Positions 56,010 through 64,000 of a stretch of 64,000 nt of DNA are shown piece by piece (within the stretch, counting starts at the first letter, position 1; each line of letters opens with the position of its first letter). The notes beneath the pieces were generated by a model that saw only the letters and a list, made by a program, of their open reading frames with translations, made no database searches and had not been told where the DNA came from. The DNA lies in contig NZ_JAEPJQ010000006.1 of assembly GCF_016827605.1 (NCBI RefSeq), positions 124,001 through 188,000 on the forward strand, in the 5' to 3' direction. The DNA is from Hyunsoonleella ulvae (GTDB lineage: Bacteria; Bacteroidota; Bacteroidia; Flavobacteriales; Flavobacteriaceae). Position numbers and translations under genes: made by a program.

Positions 56010-58658
56010 ATGAACAAAAGAATAATATTTTATCTCGCAATTTTAATTGCGGGTTATATTAATGCACAAAATGTAGAAGCACCCTCTTGGGTTGACTTTA
56101 CAGAAAAAAAGCTTACAGGAAATTTAGCAGAAGCAACATTAAGCGACTTTTCATATACAGGTTACCACTTTTCTGAAAAAGAATTGCCAGATGTATCTGG
56201 TTGGAATACGATACGTGTAACAGATTATGGAGCCATTCCAGATGATACAGGTTATGATGATATAGGTATTCAAGCTGCTATTGATGCGGCAGAGGCTAGT
56301 AATCAACCAACAGTTGTATTTTTTCCAGCAGGAAAGTATATCGTTTCCAGTGAAACCACAAAAACGCAACCCATAGTTATTAGTGGGAGTAATATTGTTT
56401 TGAAAGGAGCAGGTACAGGCGTTGGAGGTACAGAGATATATGCAGATAAATTTAATGAAAATAAGTTTGGAAGTGGTTCTACACATTACCGATTTATGTT
56501 TAAACCATCTAATACAGATTCAAATGATATCACGCAGGTAACTGCAGAGATAAAAAAGGGAGATTTTGAAGTTCAAGTTGCAAGTACTGCTAATCTATCA
56601 GTTGGTCAATATGTAGATTTATTTCAAAAAACAACAGATAATTTAGAGGCAAATATGCCTGGATTAACACCTAACACAAGATGGACTGCTATCAACAGAG
56701 ATGGTATTCGTCCTTTTGAAAAACATATAATTACTAAAATATCTGGCAATACAGTCACTTTTAAGAATCCCGTTCAGCTAAATATGCCGGTTTCTTCTAC
56801 AACAGTACTTAAAACTTTTCAAACCATAGAAGAGGTTGGGGTCGAGGACATCTTATTTACAAGTGGTTGGAAAGATTATCCTGAAAACTTTGTACACCAT
56901 GCTAATGACATTGTAGATTATGCGTGGCAAGCTTTGTTCTATACAAATGTTGTAAACGGATGGATTAGAAATTGTCATTTTAAAGATTGGAATGAAGATA
57001 TTTTTATAGATAGAAGTATGGCAATAACAGTTAAAAATATTGACATTTCCGGAAAAAGAGGTCATACTAGCTATTTCTCAAGATATAGTTATGGCGTACT
57101 TTTCGAAAATTGTTTTGATAATGCAGATGAAGGTTTGGTTGATGCAAATAAAAAAGGAATGCATCATGGGCCAGGAATGCGTTGGAGTACAACAAGTTCA
57201 GTTTTTATAAACTGTCCCATGCAACCTGATCAATCCATAGATTGTCATGGCTCTCACCCTTACGCTAACTTATTGGATGATATTCAGGGTGGAAAGCTTC
57301 TAGGTAATGGTGGTGCAGAGCTATCTTACCCTAATAGTGGTCCTTATTTAACATTTTGGAATTTTAAGCATGATGCTAATTTTACCAGTAGGCTCTATGA
57401 TTTTTGGTTTATATCTAATACAACAGAGCGGAGAACCCATACGTTTCCTAATCCATTATTTATTGGTTTTCAGCCTGGTCCAGGAGAGAATAATATAAGA
57501 TTTCAAAATGAAGGTTTAAATGAGTTGCATGGACAGCAAGTATATCCGAATTCATTATTTGATGCCCAATTACAGTTACGCTTATTTGGTGCATATATGT
57601 CTGCTTCCTCCTCTAAAACAAACACTGAAGCTAAATTGGCAAATGACGATGACGATACTACATTTTGGGAATCCGATGGAGCAGGAACCGGAGAATGGTT
57701 AATGTTAGATTTAGGTATTAATAGAACGGTCAGAGGAATTACTATAAAAGAAGTTTCTTCAGGAATTAAAGACTGGACATTAGAATATTGGGATAACAAC
57801 CAGTGGATAGAGCTTGTTTCAGATTCTGAAATAGGCGCAGAAAAGACCGTTAATTTTGATATCATCGTTACACGCAAAATTCGACTTAATGTAGTTAATA
57901 TGTTGGCTGGACAGGAATCTGCTTCGGCATCTATTACCGCTTTTGAAATTGTACCTGGACCGTTAGAATTACCGGCTGACAATTTTACTATTGAAACTAT
58001 TGGTGAAACCTGTACAGGCAAGAGCAATGGTTCTATTGTTATAAATGCTAATGCAACTTACAATTATATTGCTTCAATTAATGGTACTAATTATAATTTC
58101 ACAGATACTTATACGATTACTGATTTGGCTCCAGGAGTTTATGATTTATGCATTACAGTAGATGGGGAAGATTTCCAGCAGTGTTATCAAGTAACTATAG
58201 AAGAAGGTGTTACCTTAACAGGTAAGATAGCAGTTGTTAAAAAATCTGCTCAAGTTTCTGTTGAATCTGGCGCAGCTCCTTACACGGTTTACAAAAATGG
58301 AACTCAAATTATGGAAACATATCAGTCTAACTTTTCAATTGATGTAAGTCATGGCGATGAACTGCAAATAAAAAGTAAGGACGCTTGCCAAGGGGAAATG
58401 ATAAAAACAATAAATCTACTTGATAATGTTAAGGCATATCCCAATCCTTCTGATGGTGTATTTGAGATTTACATGCCAAGTAACCTAAAAACAGTGGAGA
58501 TGTTCATCTATAATATACATTCTCAATTAATTGATGTTAAGATGTATACCTTAAATGCAGGAAAGTTGCAATTAAATATTGAAGATAAACCCAATGGAAT
58601 TTATTTTGCTAAGATGAATTTAGAAAAACCGGTATTCATAAAATTAATAAAAAAATAG
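56010..58658 (+). CDS. Secreted beta-helix protein (pectate-lyase-superfamily-like) with discoidin-type CBM and T9SS domain; candidate lyase
   Basis: The protein has 882 residues with a signal peptide ending at YINAQ. A Pectate_lyase_3-type start (VTDYGAIPDDTGYDDIGIQAAIDAAE..., FFPAGKYIV) opens a right-handed beta-helix to about residue 430, with histidine/arginine-rich strands (SGKRGHTSYFSRYSYG, GMHHGPGMRWSTTSS, DCHGSHPYANLLDD). An F5/8-type C (CBM32-like) module covers ~535-645 (DDDDTTFWESDG...WLMLDLG). A SprB-like segment (ETCTGKSNGSIVI) and a T9SS sorting domain (AYPNPSDGVFEIY...FIKLIKK) end it. I cannot name a CAZy family with confidence; a DUF4955-type protein or an uncharacterised polysaccharide lyase are the alternatives. 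It probably acts on the cell surface on the polymer. The next gene starts 1 bp after its stop. Confidence 0.8.
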   Translation: MNKRIIFYLAILIAGYINAQNVEAPSWVDFTEKKLTGNLAEATLSDFSYTGYHFSEKELPDVSGWNTIRVTDYGAIPDDTGYDDIGIQAAIDAAEASNQPTVVFFPAGKYIVSSETTKTQPIVISGSNIVLKGAGTGVGGTEIYADKFNENKFGSGSTHYRFMFKPSNTDSNDITQVTAEIKKGDFEVQVASTANLSVGQYVDLFQKTTDNLEANMPGLTPNTRWTAINRDGIRPFEKHIITKISGNTVTFKNPVQLNMPVSSTTVLKTFQTIEEVGVEDILFTSGWKDYPENFVHHANDIVDYAWQALFYTNVVNGWIRNCHFKDWNEDIFIDRSMAITVKNIDISGKRGHTSYFSRYSYGVLFENCFDNADEGLVDANKKGMHHGPGMRWSTTSSVFINCPMQPDQSIDCHGSHPYANLLDDIQGGKLLGNGGAELSYPNSGPYLTFWNFKHDANFTSRLYDFWFISNTTERRTHTFPNPLFIGFQPGPGENNIRFQNEGLNELHGQQVYPNSLFDAQLQLRLFGAYMSASSSKTNTEAKLANDDDDTTFWESDGAGTGEWLMLDLGINRTVRGITIKEVSSGIKDWTLEYWDNNQWIELVSDSEIGAEKTVNFDIIVTRKIRLNVVNMLAGQESASASITAFEIVPGPLELPADNFTIETIGETCTGKSNGSIVINANATYNYIASINGTNYNFTDTYTITDLAPGVYDLCITVDGEDFQQCYQVTIEEGVTLTGKIAVVKKSAQVSVESGAAPYTVYKNGTQIMETYQSNFSIDVSHGDELQIKSKDACQGEMIKTINLLDNVKAYPNPSDGVFEIYMPSNLKTVEMFIYNIHSQLIDVKMYTLNAGKLQLNIEDKPNGIYFAKMNLEKPVFIKLIKK

Positions 58659-58659
58659 T

Positions 58660-59361
58660 ATGAAAAAGTCATATTTATATTTAGTATTAATTACTAATGT
58701 TTGTTTGTCATGTAATAGTGGAGGGGCAGATGATGACAATGAATCAAACCTTGTTAACACTGCTCCCACTATTCCTGTACAAATATATCCATTGAGCAAT
58801 ACTTTATGTATTGATAATAACGTAATTTTTGAATGGAATGCTTCTACAGATAACGAAGGAAATACGATAACTTATAGAGTTGAAGTATCTGAACAAAGTG
58901 ACTTCTCTTCGTTAGCATATGATGTCTCAAGTTCGTCAACGTCTAGAATTATTAGCTTAGAGAAAGGAAAATCGTATTATTGGCGGCTAAAATCCAGAGA
59001 TAGTAAGGGAGAGGAAAGTGCATATTCTACCGTTAGTCAATTCCTTACTGAGGGAGACGGTATTTCAAATCATTTACCATTTGCACCAAGTTTGGTTGAG
59101 CCTGCTTTGAATGCTGAAATTGATGGTACGAGTACAACACTTAGTTGGTCTGCTAGTGATGTGGATAACGATAGTTTAATTTACGATGTGTATTTAGATA
59201 CAGATAGTGATCCAACAACAAAAGTTTCAGAAAATCAATCTGAAACAACATATAATGCTACCGGTTTAGCAGCAGCTTCAACTTACTATTTTAAAATAGT
59301 TGTAAAAGATGGAAATGGAGGAACCACTATAGGTCAAATTTGGAGTTTTACGACTCAATAG
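58660..59361 (+). CDS. FN3-domain lipoprotein
   Basis: The protein has 233 residues with a lipobox in NVCLSCNSGG and an acidic linker (GADDDNES) after the cysteine, which favours surface display. Two fibronectin type III-like domains follow: ~35-130 (APTIPVQIYPLSNTL...YYWRLKSRD) and ~138-233 (PFAPSLVEPALNAEI...YYFKIVVKDGNGG). There is no enzymatic motif. It is coupled to the beta-helix gene (1 bp gap) and may be a surface glycan-binding or scaffold partner for it. Confidence 0.78.
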   Translation: MKKSYLYLVLITNVCLSCNSGGADDDNESNLVNTAPTIPVQIYPLSNTLCIDNNVIFEWNASTDNEGNTITYRVEVSEQSDFSSLAYDVSSSSTSRIISLEKGKSYYWRLKSRDSKGEESAYSTVSQFLTEGDGISNHLPFAPSLVEPALNAEIDGTSTTLSWSASDVDNDSLIYDVYLDTDSDPTTKVSENQSETTYNATGLAAASTYYFKIVVKDGNGGTTIGQIWSFTTQ

Positions 59362-59587
59362 GTAGTTTATTAATTCAAAACTAACTTGTCCAAATAATTA
59401 AATCTACAGTAGTTTTGTTTTTTGATAATGCTTAATTGATTTTAGCTTTATCATGTATTGCTCCTTCTTGCCTAAAGATTAGACTATAGTTTATTTAGGA
59501 GTTATAAAGAAATGCTGATTTATTCATTAGTAAGTAAAAAATCAGTATTTTATCAAATGGTTTTTTATTCGTGGAATTTTAGTAAAT

Positions 59588-59632
59588 CAGGATAATACAG
59601 GACACTGCTTTATCTTTAGAAAACTAATTTTA
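59588..59632 (+). promoter_or_regulatory. CAGGAYA direct-repeat operator and -7 element, second sulfatase
   Basis: The site is CAGGATAATACAGGACAC at 59588-59605. TAATTTTA at 59625-59632 lies exactly 19 bp downstream. The sulfatase start codon is 20 bp further on, so the leader is very short. Confidence 0.72.
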
Positions 59633-59652
59633 GTAATTTAAATCTAGCCTAA

Positions 59653-61404
59653 ATGAAATTATTCAAAATACTAGTCGTATTCTGTTTATGCTTCACTAAT
59701 TGCCAAATTAAAAAGGGAAATAAGAGTGAAAAACATGAAGAAATAGCAAAACTAGAATTACCCAAGCGCCCGAATATTCTCTGGTTAGTAACTGAAGATA
59801 TGGGGGCTTACATTCCTCCTTTTGGAGATAGCACAGTAGCTACACCAAATTTAAGTAAACTAGCTTCCGAGGGTGTTATCTATCCCAATTTATATTCAAC
59901 TTCTGGTGTTTGTGCACCAAGTAGGGCGGCTATTGCAACAGGTATGTATCCGTCAAGTATAGGTGCTAACCATATGCGCACCAATTCTTATACAGAGGTT
60001 ACGGGGTTGCCTAAATATGAAGCAGTACCACCACCCAATGTTAAGATGATAAGTGAGTTATTACGTCAACAAGGTTACTACTGTACCAATAATTTAAAAA
60101 CCGATTATCAGTTTAAGGCACCAGTAACCGCTTGGGATGAAAGTAGTCCTTATGCTCATTGGCGTAATAGAGCTAAAGATCAGCCTTTTTTTGCAGTATT
60201 TAACTTTACAGAAACTCATGAATCAGGTTTATTTGAGCCTTATGGGTTCAGAGCCATAGAGACAAGGCATTACCATGCCGGAGATAGAAGTTATAAATGG
60301 AAAAACTTTGGAAGCTCACAATCCAAAAACCGCATGGCCGAAGCAGAAATTCCAGTACATCTGCCAAAAGACACAAAATTTAATATTCCTCCTTATTTGC
60401 CAGATACAGAAGTAACGCGTAGGGATATGTGGAAACTCTACAATAATATTGGCGAGATGGATAACCAAGTAGGTGCTGTTTTAAAACAATTAGAAGCCGA
60501 TGGATTGTTAGAAAACACCATTATATTTTTCTACGGAGATCACGGTGGGCCACTACCGAGAGAGAAACGTTTAATCTATGATTCTGGGTTAAATACGCCA
60601 ATGATAATCCGTTTTCCAAATAAAATAAACGCAGGAACAAAAGACAACCAGTTAATCAGTTTTATAGACTTTGCACCTACATTATTAGCATTAACGGGAG
60701 AAGCACCAAAAGCGTACATGCAAGGTCAAGCCTTTTTGGGAGAAAATAGTACTGAAAAAGAACGTAACTATATTCATGCAGCAGCAGACCGGTTTGATGG
60801 GTTTACTGATGCCATACGTGCAGTAAGAGACAGTCGTTTTAAATACATTCGTAATTATAGGCCAGAACAAGGCTATTATTTGCCTGTGGCTTACAGAGAA
60901 AAGATACCCACAATGCAAGAACTGTTAAGGCTAAAAAAAGAAGGAAAGCTAAACGATATCCAAATGCAATGGTTTAGAGAGAAAAAACCAGTAGAAGAGC
61001 TATTTGATTGCGAAAAAGATCCTCATGAATTAAATAATTTAGCTGACGACCCAGCTTACAAAGAAAAGTTATCCGAGTTAAGAGCCGAAATGGACCGTTG
61101 GTTAGCTGAAGTGGGAGATGATCCAAAACTTAAAGAAGCTAAGTTGGTTGAAAAATTATGGAACGAAAGCCCCACAAAACCAGCGACATTAAAACCAATT
61201 GTTACTTTTGAAAATGGATTGGTAAGTGTTGCTTGTGCAACTGAAGGCGCATCAATAGGCTATAAAATAATTGATAAAAATGGAAAAACTCCGAGATCTT
61301 GGGAAATCTATCAAGAGCCTATAAAACTTCCAGAAGCATCCAAATTAGTTGTACAAGCACATCGTATAGGTTTTGTGCCAAGTAAAGTTGTAGAATTTAA
61401 TTAA
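59653..61404 (+). CDS. Type I sulfatase lipoprotein
   Basis: The protein has 583 residues with a lipobox in LCFTNCQIKK. S1 sulfatase features are the metal site NILWLVTEDMGAY, the formylglycine motif C87-A-P-S-R (CxPSR), FNFTETHESG, and the FYGDHGGPLPREKR segment that completes the active site. The N-terminal NILWLVTEDM type resembles the S1_8-like heparan/ulvan sulfatases (family number from memory). A C-terminal chitobiase-like beta domain (~500-583) follows. It probably removes sulfate from rhamnose or uronate oligosaccharides in the periplasm or at the outer membrane. A sulfatase-maturating enzyme is not in the window. Confidence 0.93.
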   Translation: MKLFKILVVFCLCFTNCQIKKGNKSEKHEEIAKLELPKRPNILWLVTEDMGAYIPPFGDSTVATPNLSKLASEGVIYPNLYSTSGVCAPSRAAIATGMYPSSIGANHMRTNSYTEVTGLPKYEAVPPPNVKMISELLRQQGYYCTNNLKTDYQFKAPVTAWDESSPYAHWRNRAKDQPFFAVFNFTETHESGLFEPYGFRAIETRHYHAGDRSYKWKNFGSSQSKNRMAEAEIPVHLPKDTKFNIPPYLPDTEVTRRDMWKLYNNIGEMDNQVGAVLKQLEADGLLENTIIFFYGDHGGPLPREKRLIYDSGLNTPMIIRFPNKINAGTKDNQLISFIDFAPTLLALTGEAPKAYMQGQAFLGENSTEKERNYIHAAADRFDGFTDAIRAVRDSRFKYIRNYRPEQGYYLPVAYREKIPTMQELLRLKKEGKLNDIQMQWFREKKPVEELFDCEKDPHELNNLADDPAYKEKLSELRAEMDRWLAEVGDDPKLKEAKLVEKLWNESPTKPATLKPIVTFENGLVSVACATEGASIGYKIIDKNGKTPRSWEIYQEPIKLPEASKLVVQAHRIGFVPSKVVEFN

Positions 61405-61549
61405 GCTTAAAACATTCCACAATATTTAAATTGATGTTTTCAAGTTCGCTATCATGATTTGTTTCAGCTATGTATCTTTTAAGTGAAGAGTATAATAAAC
61501 TGAGTATAGTTATTTATATTTACGACTCTATAACATATTTTTTTATTCA

Positions 61550-64000
61550 ATGTTAAGGGGGCTAGCTTTTTTGATTTTTTTTACATGTAGTTTGATTTGT
61601 GTTAGTCAAACACGGTCGTATAGCTTTTCTCATCTATCTACATTAGACGGATTATCGCAAAGTACGGTTATAGCAATACATCAAGATAAATTAGGGCAAA
61701 TATGGGTGGGAACTAGAGATGGTTTAAACAAATATGATGGTACAAAATTTACGATTTATAGAAATAAAGAAGATGACCCAAAATCTATAAGCAACAACGA
61801 TATATTATCTATAGAAGAAGATGAAGAAGGGTTTTTGTGGATAGGTACATATAATGGGCTTAATAAGTATAATCCCAGAACAGATGAGTTTACCCGTTAT
61901 TTCCACAATGAGGATAATACCTCTTTAGCCAATAATACTGTTTTAGTACTAAAAGCATTCTCAAATGGTAAGATTTGGGCAGGTACATCAGGAGGACTAT
62001 CGATACTTAATAAAGCAACTAATAAATTCAGTACGTATTTAAACACTTATGGCAAGCCAATTGCTAGGCAGGTCATGTCAATTTTAAAAACTTCAGAAGA
62101 TGACATATTTGTAGGTACAGGAGCTGGGATTTATAAGGTAGAAAGAGGTAAGGATACGTTAGGTTTAGACCGTTTAAAGGGGAGTGAATCACTTTTCGTT
62201 CAAGATTTAGTGAAAGGTTTAAATAATAACTTATTAATTGCTACCCAAAGTAATAGTGTGTTTAGTTATGATCTAATACAAAAAGAGTTTACCAGATTTT
62301 TAGACCCTGATACATCTAACACAAGTAACGTAAGACAACTACTTTTTGATGATGATAAAAACCTATGGGTAGGTTCTTATGATGGAATTAGGGTTGTTAA
62401 TCAAGAAAAGGTTATTACCACTTTAAAAGCAGATATAGATAGAAAAAATTCGTTAAGTAAAAACTCTGTAAAATGTTTGTTTAAAGATAAAAAGGGATCA
62501 GTTTGGGTAGGAACATATTATGGAGGTATAAATATATGGGATGAAACCAATACAAACTTCAGTAATATAATACAAAACCAGAAAGGTAAGGGGTTAAATT
62601 ATGCCGTAGTTAGTTCTATCGAAAAATATGGGGACAATATGTTTTTTGGTACAGAAGGCGGGGGTGTAAATATCTGGAACAGCAAAACGAATACATACAG
62701 GTACATAACCATAGGTAATTCCAACATATCAGATAATAATATAAAGTCACTAAAAATTCTTGGCAATGAACTTTGGATAGGGACTTTTAAAAGAGGCTTA
62801 GATGTATATAACCTTGATACTAGATCGATTAATACTAAAGGTCTACCAAGAATACTAAAGGCATTTTTGGAGGATACTGGCGTATATACGATAAAAAATG
62901 ATGCGCATAATAATATTTGGATAGGTACTTTTGGACAAGGTTTATTTAAATATAATCCTACCACCAAAGAATTTAAAAGATTTTACGATACAGATAGCGG
63001 TAATGCCATATCTAGTAATCTAGTTAGGTCTATATGTATAGATTCAAAACACAATATTTGGGTTGGTACCGAAAAAGGGTTGAATAAAATTGATGAAAAT
63101 GAAATTGTTTCCACATTTTTTTATGATGAAAAGCTGCAATACGGAGATGATATTTTATGTGTTTATGAAGATAGCATAAATAATTTGTGGGTAGGAACAA
63201 AGTCTAGGGGACTTTATAAATATGATGGTACAGATTTCAATGCTATTAATTTAGATATAAATAAACTGAAGATATCAGCAGTTCATAGTATTCTCGAGGA
63301 AAATGATAATAAATTATGGATAAGTACCAATCAAGGGCTAATGCAGTATAATATTAGTACTGAAAATGTACAATTATACAACCAGACGGATGGATTGATT
63401 AGTAATGAATTTAATAATAACTCCAGTTTTAAAACAAAAAGTGGTGTGTTTTATTTTGGAGGTCCCCAAGGAGCAACGTATTTTAATCCGCAGGAAATAA
63501 CAACAAATAATTATGCACCTCAGGTTATATTAACCGATTTTATAGTTCGAGAAAATGATAAAGAGGCTGACGATGCTAAAAATAACCTTAATAAAGAGTT
63601 AGCATACACAGAGTCTATTAACTTATCACACAAGCAAGGTAATTTTAGTATAGCGTTCTCTATTCCTAATTTTATAAATTCTAGTAATAACAAGTATCAG
63701 TACAGATTAAAAGGACTAGAAAAAGATTGGAATTTAACTACTACTAATATAGCATCATATACCATACAAAACCCAGGAAATTATGTTTTTGAAGTAAAAG
63801 GCGCTAACAATGATAATATATGGAATGCTACAGCAACACAATTAGCTATAAACGTAGCACCGGCACCATGGCGTACATGGTGGGCTTTTGTATTGTATGG
63901 TCTTTTAATTTTTACTGCGCTGTATTTTCTTTTAGATATCTTAAAATCTAGAACAAAACTAAAACACGATTTACAATTAGAATACTTAGAAACAGAAAGA
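61550..64000 (+). CDS. Second hybrid two-component system sensor, C-terminal half beyond window
   Basis: The open frame starts at ATG 61550 and stays open to 64000 (817 codons), so the kinase, receiver and AraC domains lie outside. A signal peptide (MLRGLAFLIFFTCSLICVSQ) is followed by Reg_prop propeller repeats (IWVGTRDGLNKYDG, WIGTYNGLNKYNP, WVGTYYGGINIW), a Y_Y_Y domain (~690-765) and a membrane segment (~772-795, WWAFVLYGLLIFTALYFLL). It is a clear paralog of the 50884 sensor: the opening (LSQSTVIAIHQDKLGQIWVG) and the membrane-proximal region are closely similar. No copy of the CAGGAYA operator is seen upstream. Confidence 0.9.
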   Translation, partial: MLRGLAFLIFFTCSLICVSQTRSYSFSHLSTLDGLSQSTVIAIHQDKLGQIWVGTRDGLNKYDGTKFTIYRNKEDDPKSISNNDILSIEEDEEGFLWIGTYNGLNKYNPRTDEFTRYFHNEDNTSLANNTVLVLKAFSNGKIWAGTSGGLSILNKATNKFSTYLNTYGKPIARQVMSILKTSEDDIFVGTGAGIYKVERGKDTLGLDRLKGSESLFVQDLVKGLNNNLLIATQSNSVFSYDLIQKEFTRFLDPDTSNTSNVRQLLFDDDKNLWVGSYDGIRVVNQEKVITTLKADIDRKNSLSKNSVKCLFKDKKGSVWVGTYYGGINIWDETNTNFSNIIQNQKGKGLNYAVVSSIEKYGDNMFFGTEGGGVNIWNSKTNTYRYITIGNSNISDNNIKSLKILGNELWIGTFKRGLDVYNLDTRSINTKGLPRILKAFLEDTGVYTIKNDAHNNIWIGTFGQGLFKYNPTTKEFKRFYDTDSGNAISSNLVRSICIDSKHNIWVGTEKGLNKIDENEIVSTFFYDEKLQYGDDILCVYEDSINNLWVGTKSRGLYKYDGTDFNAINLDINKLKISAVHSILEENDNKLWISTNQGLMQYNISTENVQLYNQTDGLISNEFNNNSSFKTKSGVFYFGGPQGATYFNPQEITTNNYAPQVILTDFIVRENDKEADDAKNNLNKELAYTESINLSHKQGNFSIAFSIPNFINSSNNKYQYRLKGLEKDWNLTTTNIASYTIQNPGNYVFEVKGANNDNIWNATATQLAINVAPAPWRTWWAFVLYGLLIFTALYFLLDILKSRTKLKHDLQLEYLETER

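Noticed and set aside
56010-58658. Calling the beta-helix protein a PL40 or PL28 ulvan lyase
   Set aside because: I cannot match its domain order to those families from sequence alone, so only a candidate lyase is reported.

Overview
The window is AT-rich Bacteroidota DNA, almost certainly from a marine member of the Flavobacteriaceae. The evidence is two SusC/SusD pairs, type IX secretion (T9SS) C-terminal sorting domains, hybrid two-component regulators, TAnnTTTG-type promoters, and uronate-catabolic and sulfatase genes in one block. No rRNA, tRNA, insertion sequence or CRISPR array was seen.

Layout. (1) 1-10895, minus strand: two very large secreted surface proteins. The first is cut by the left window edge and has a glycine-rich domain and three Hydin-like 'choice-of-anchor D' repeats. 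The second is a 2611-residue M14 metallocarboxypeptidase carrying 26 near-identical 52-residue repeats. Both start from regions sharing a 37-bp element. (2) 11430-12431: a GntR/LacI-like regulator. (3) 12758-22805: a cytoplasmic uronate operon (SDR oxidoreductase, Gfo/Idh/MocA protein, UxuA, KduI, KduD, a DUF4861-like lipoprotein, UxaC) ending in a TRAP transporter. (4) 23259-34362: two SusC/SusD pairs and a SusE-position lipoprotein. (5) 34625-39982: a DUF1080 lipoprotein, two Tat-exported Gfo/Idh/MocA oxidoreductases and a SASA-type esterase. (6) 40142-50813: a sulfatase-GH78 fusion, a BNR_4-type candidate ulvan lyase, GH43, GH3 and GH105. (7) 50884-54945: a hybrid two-component sensor. (8) 55116-61404: two T9SS-secreted proteins (one a beta-helix candidate lyase), an FN3 lipoprotein and a second sulfatase. 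(9) 61550-64000: a second hybrid sensor, cut by the right edge.

Together, regions 2-9 form a polysaccharide utilization locus for a sulfated polysaccharide rich in rhamnose, xylose and uronic acid. Green-algal ulvan is the best fit: lyases cut the chain, sulfatases, GH78, GH43 and GH3 trim it, GH105 removes the unsaturated uronate, SusCD and TRAP import products, and KduI/KduD with UxaC/SDR/UxuA converge on 2-keto-3-deoxygluconate. KDG kinase and KDPG aldolase are not in the window.

The most notable signal is regulatory. An 18-bp direct repeat with consensus CAGGAYANNRCAGGAYAG occurs upstream of seven transcription units across 48 kb. In six of the seven a TAnnTTTR-like promoter element lies exactly 19 bp downstream (18 bp in the other), and an eighth degenerate copy keeps the 19-bp spacing. 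This looks like a locus-wide activator site. One of these promoters (34478) is followed by a terminator-like hairpin in the mRNA leader.
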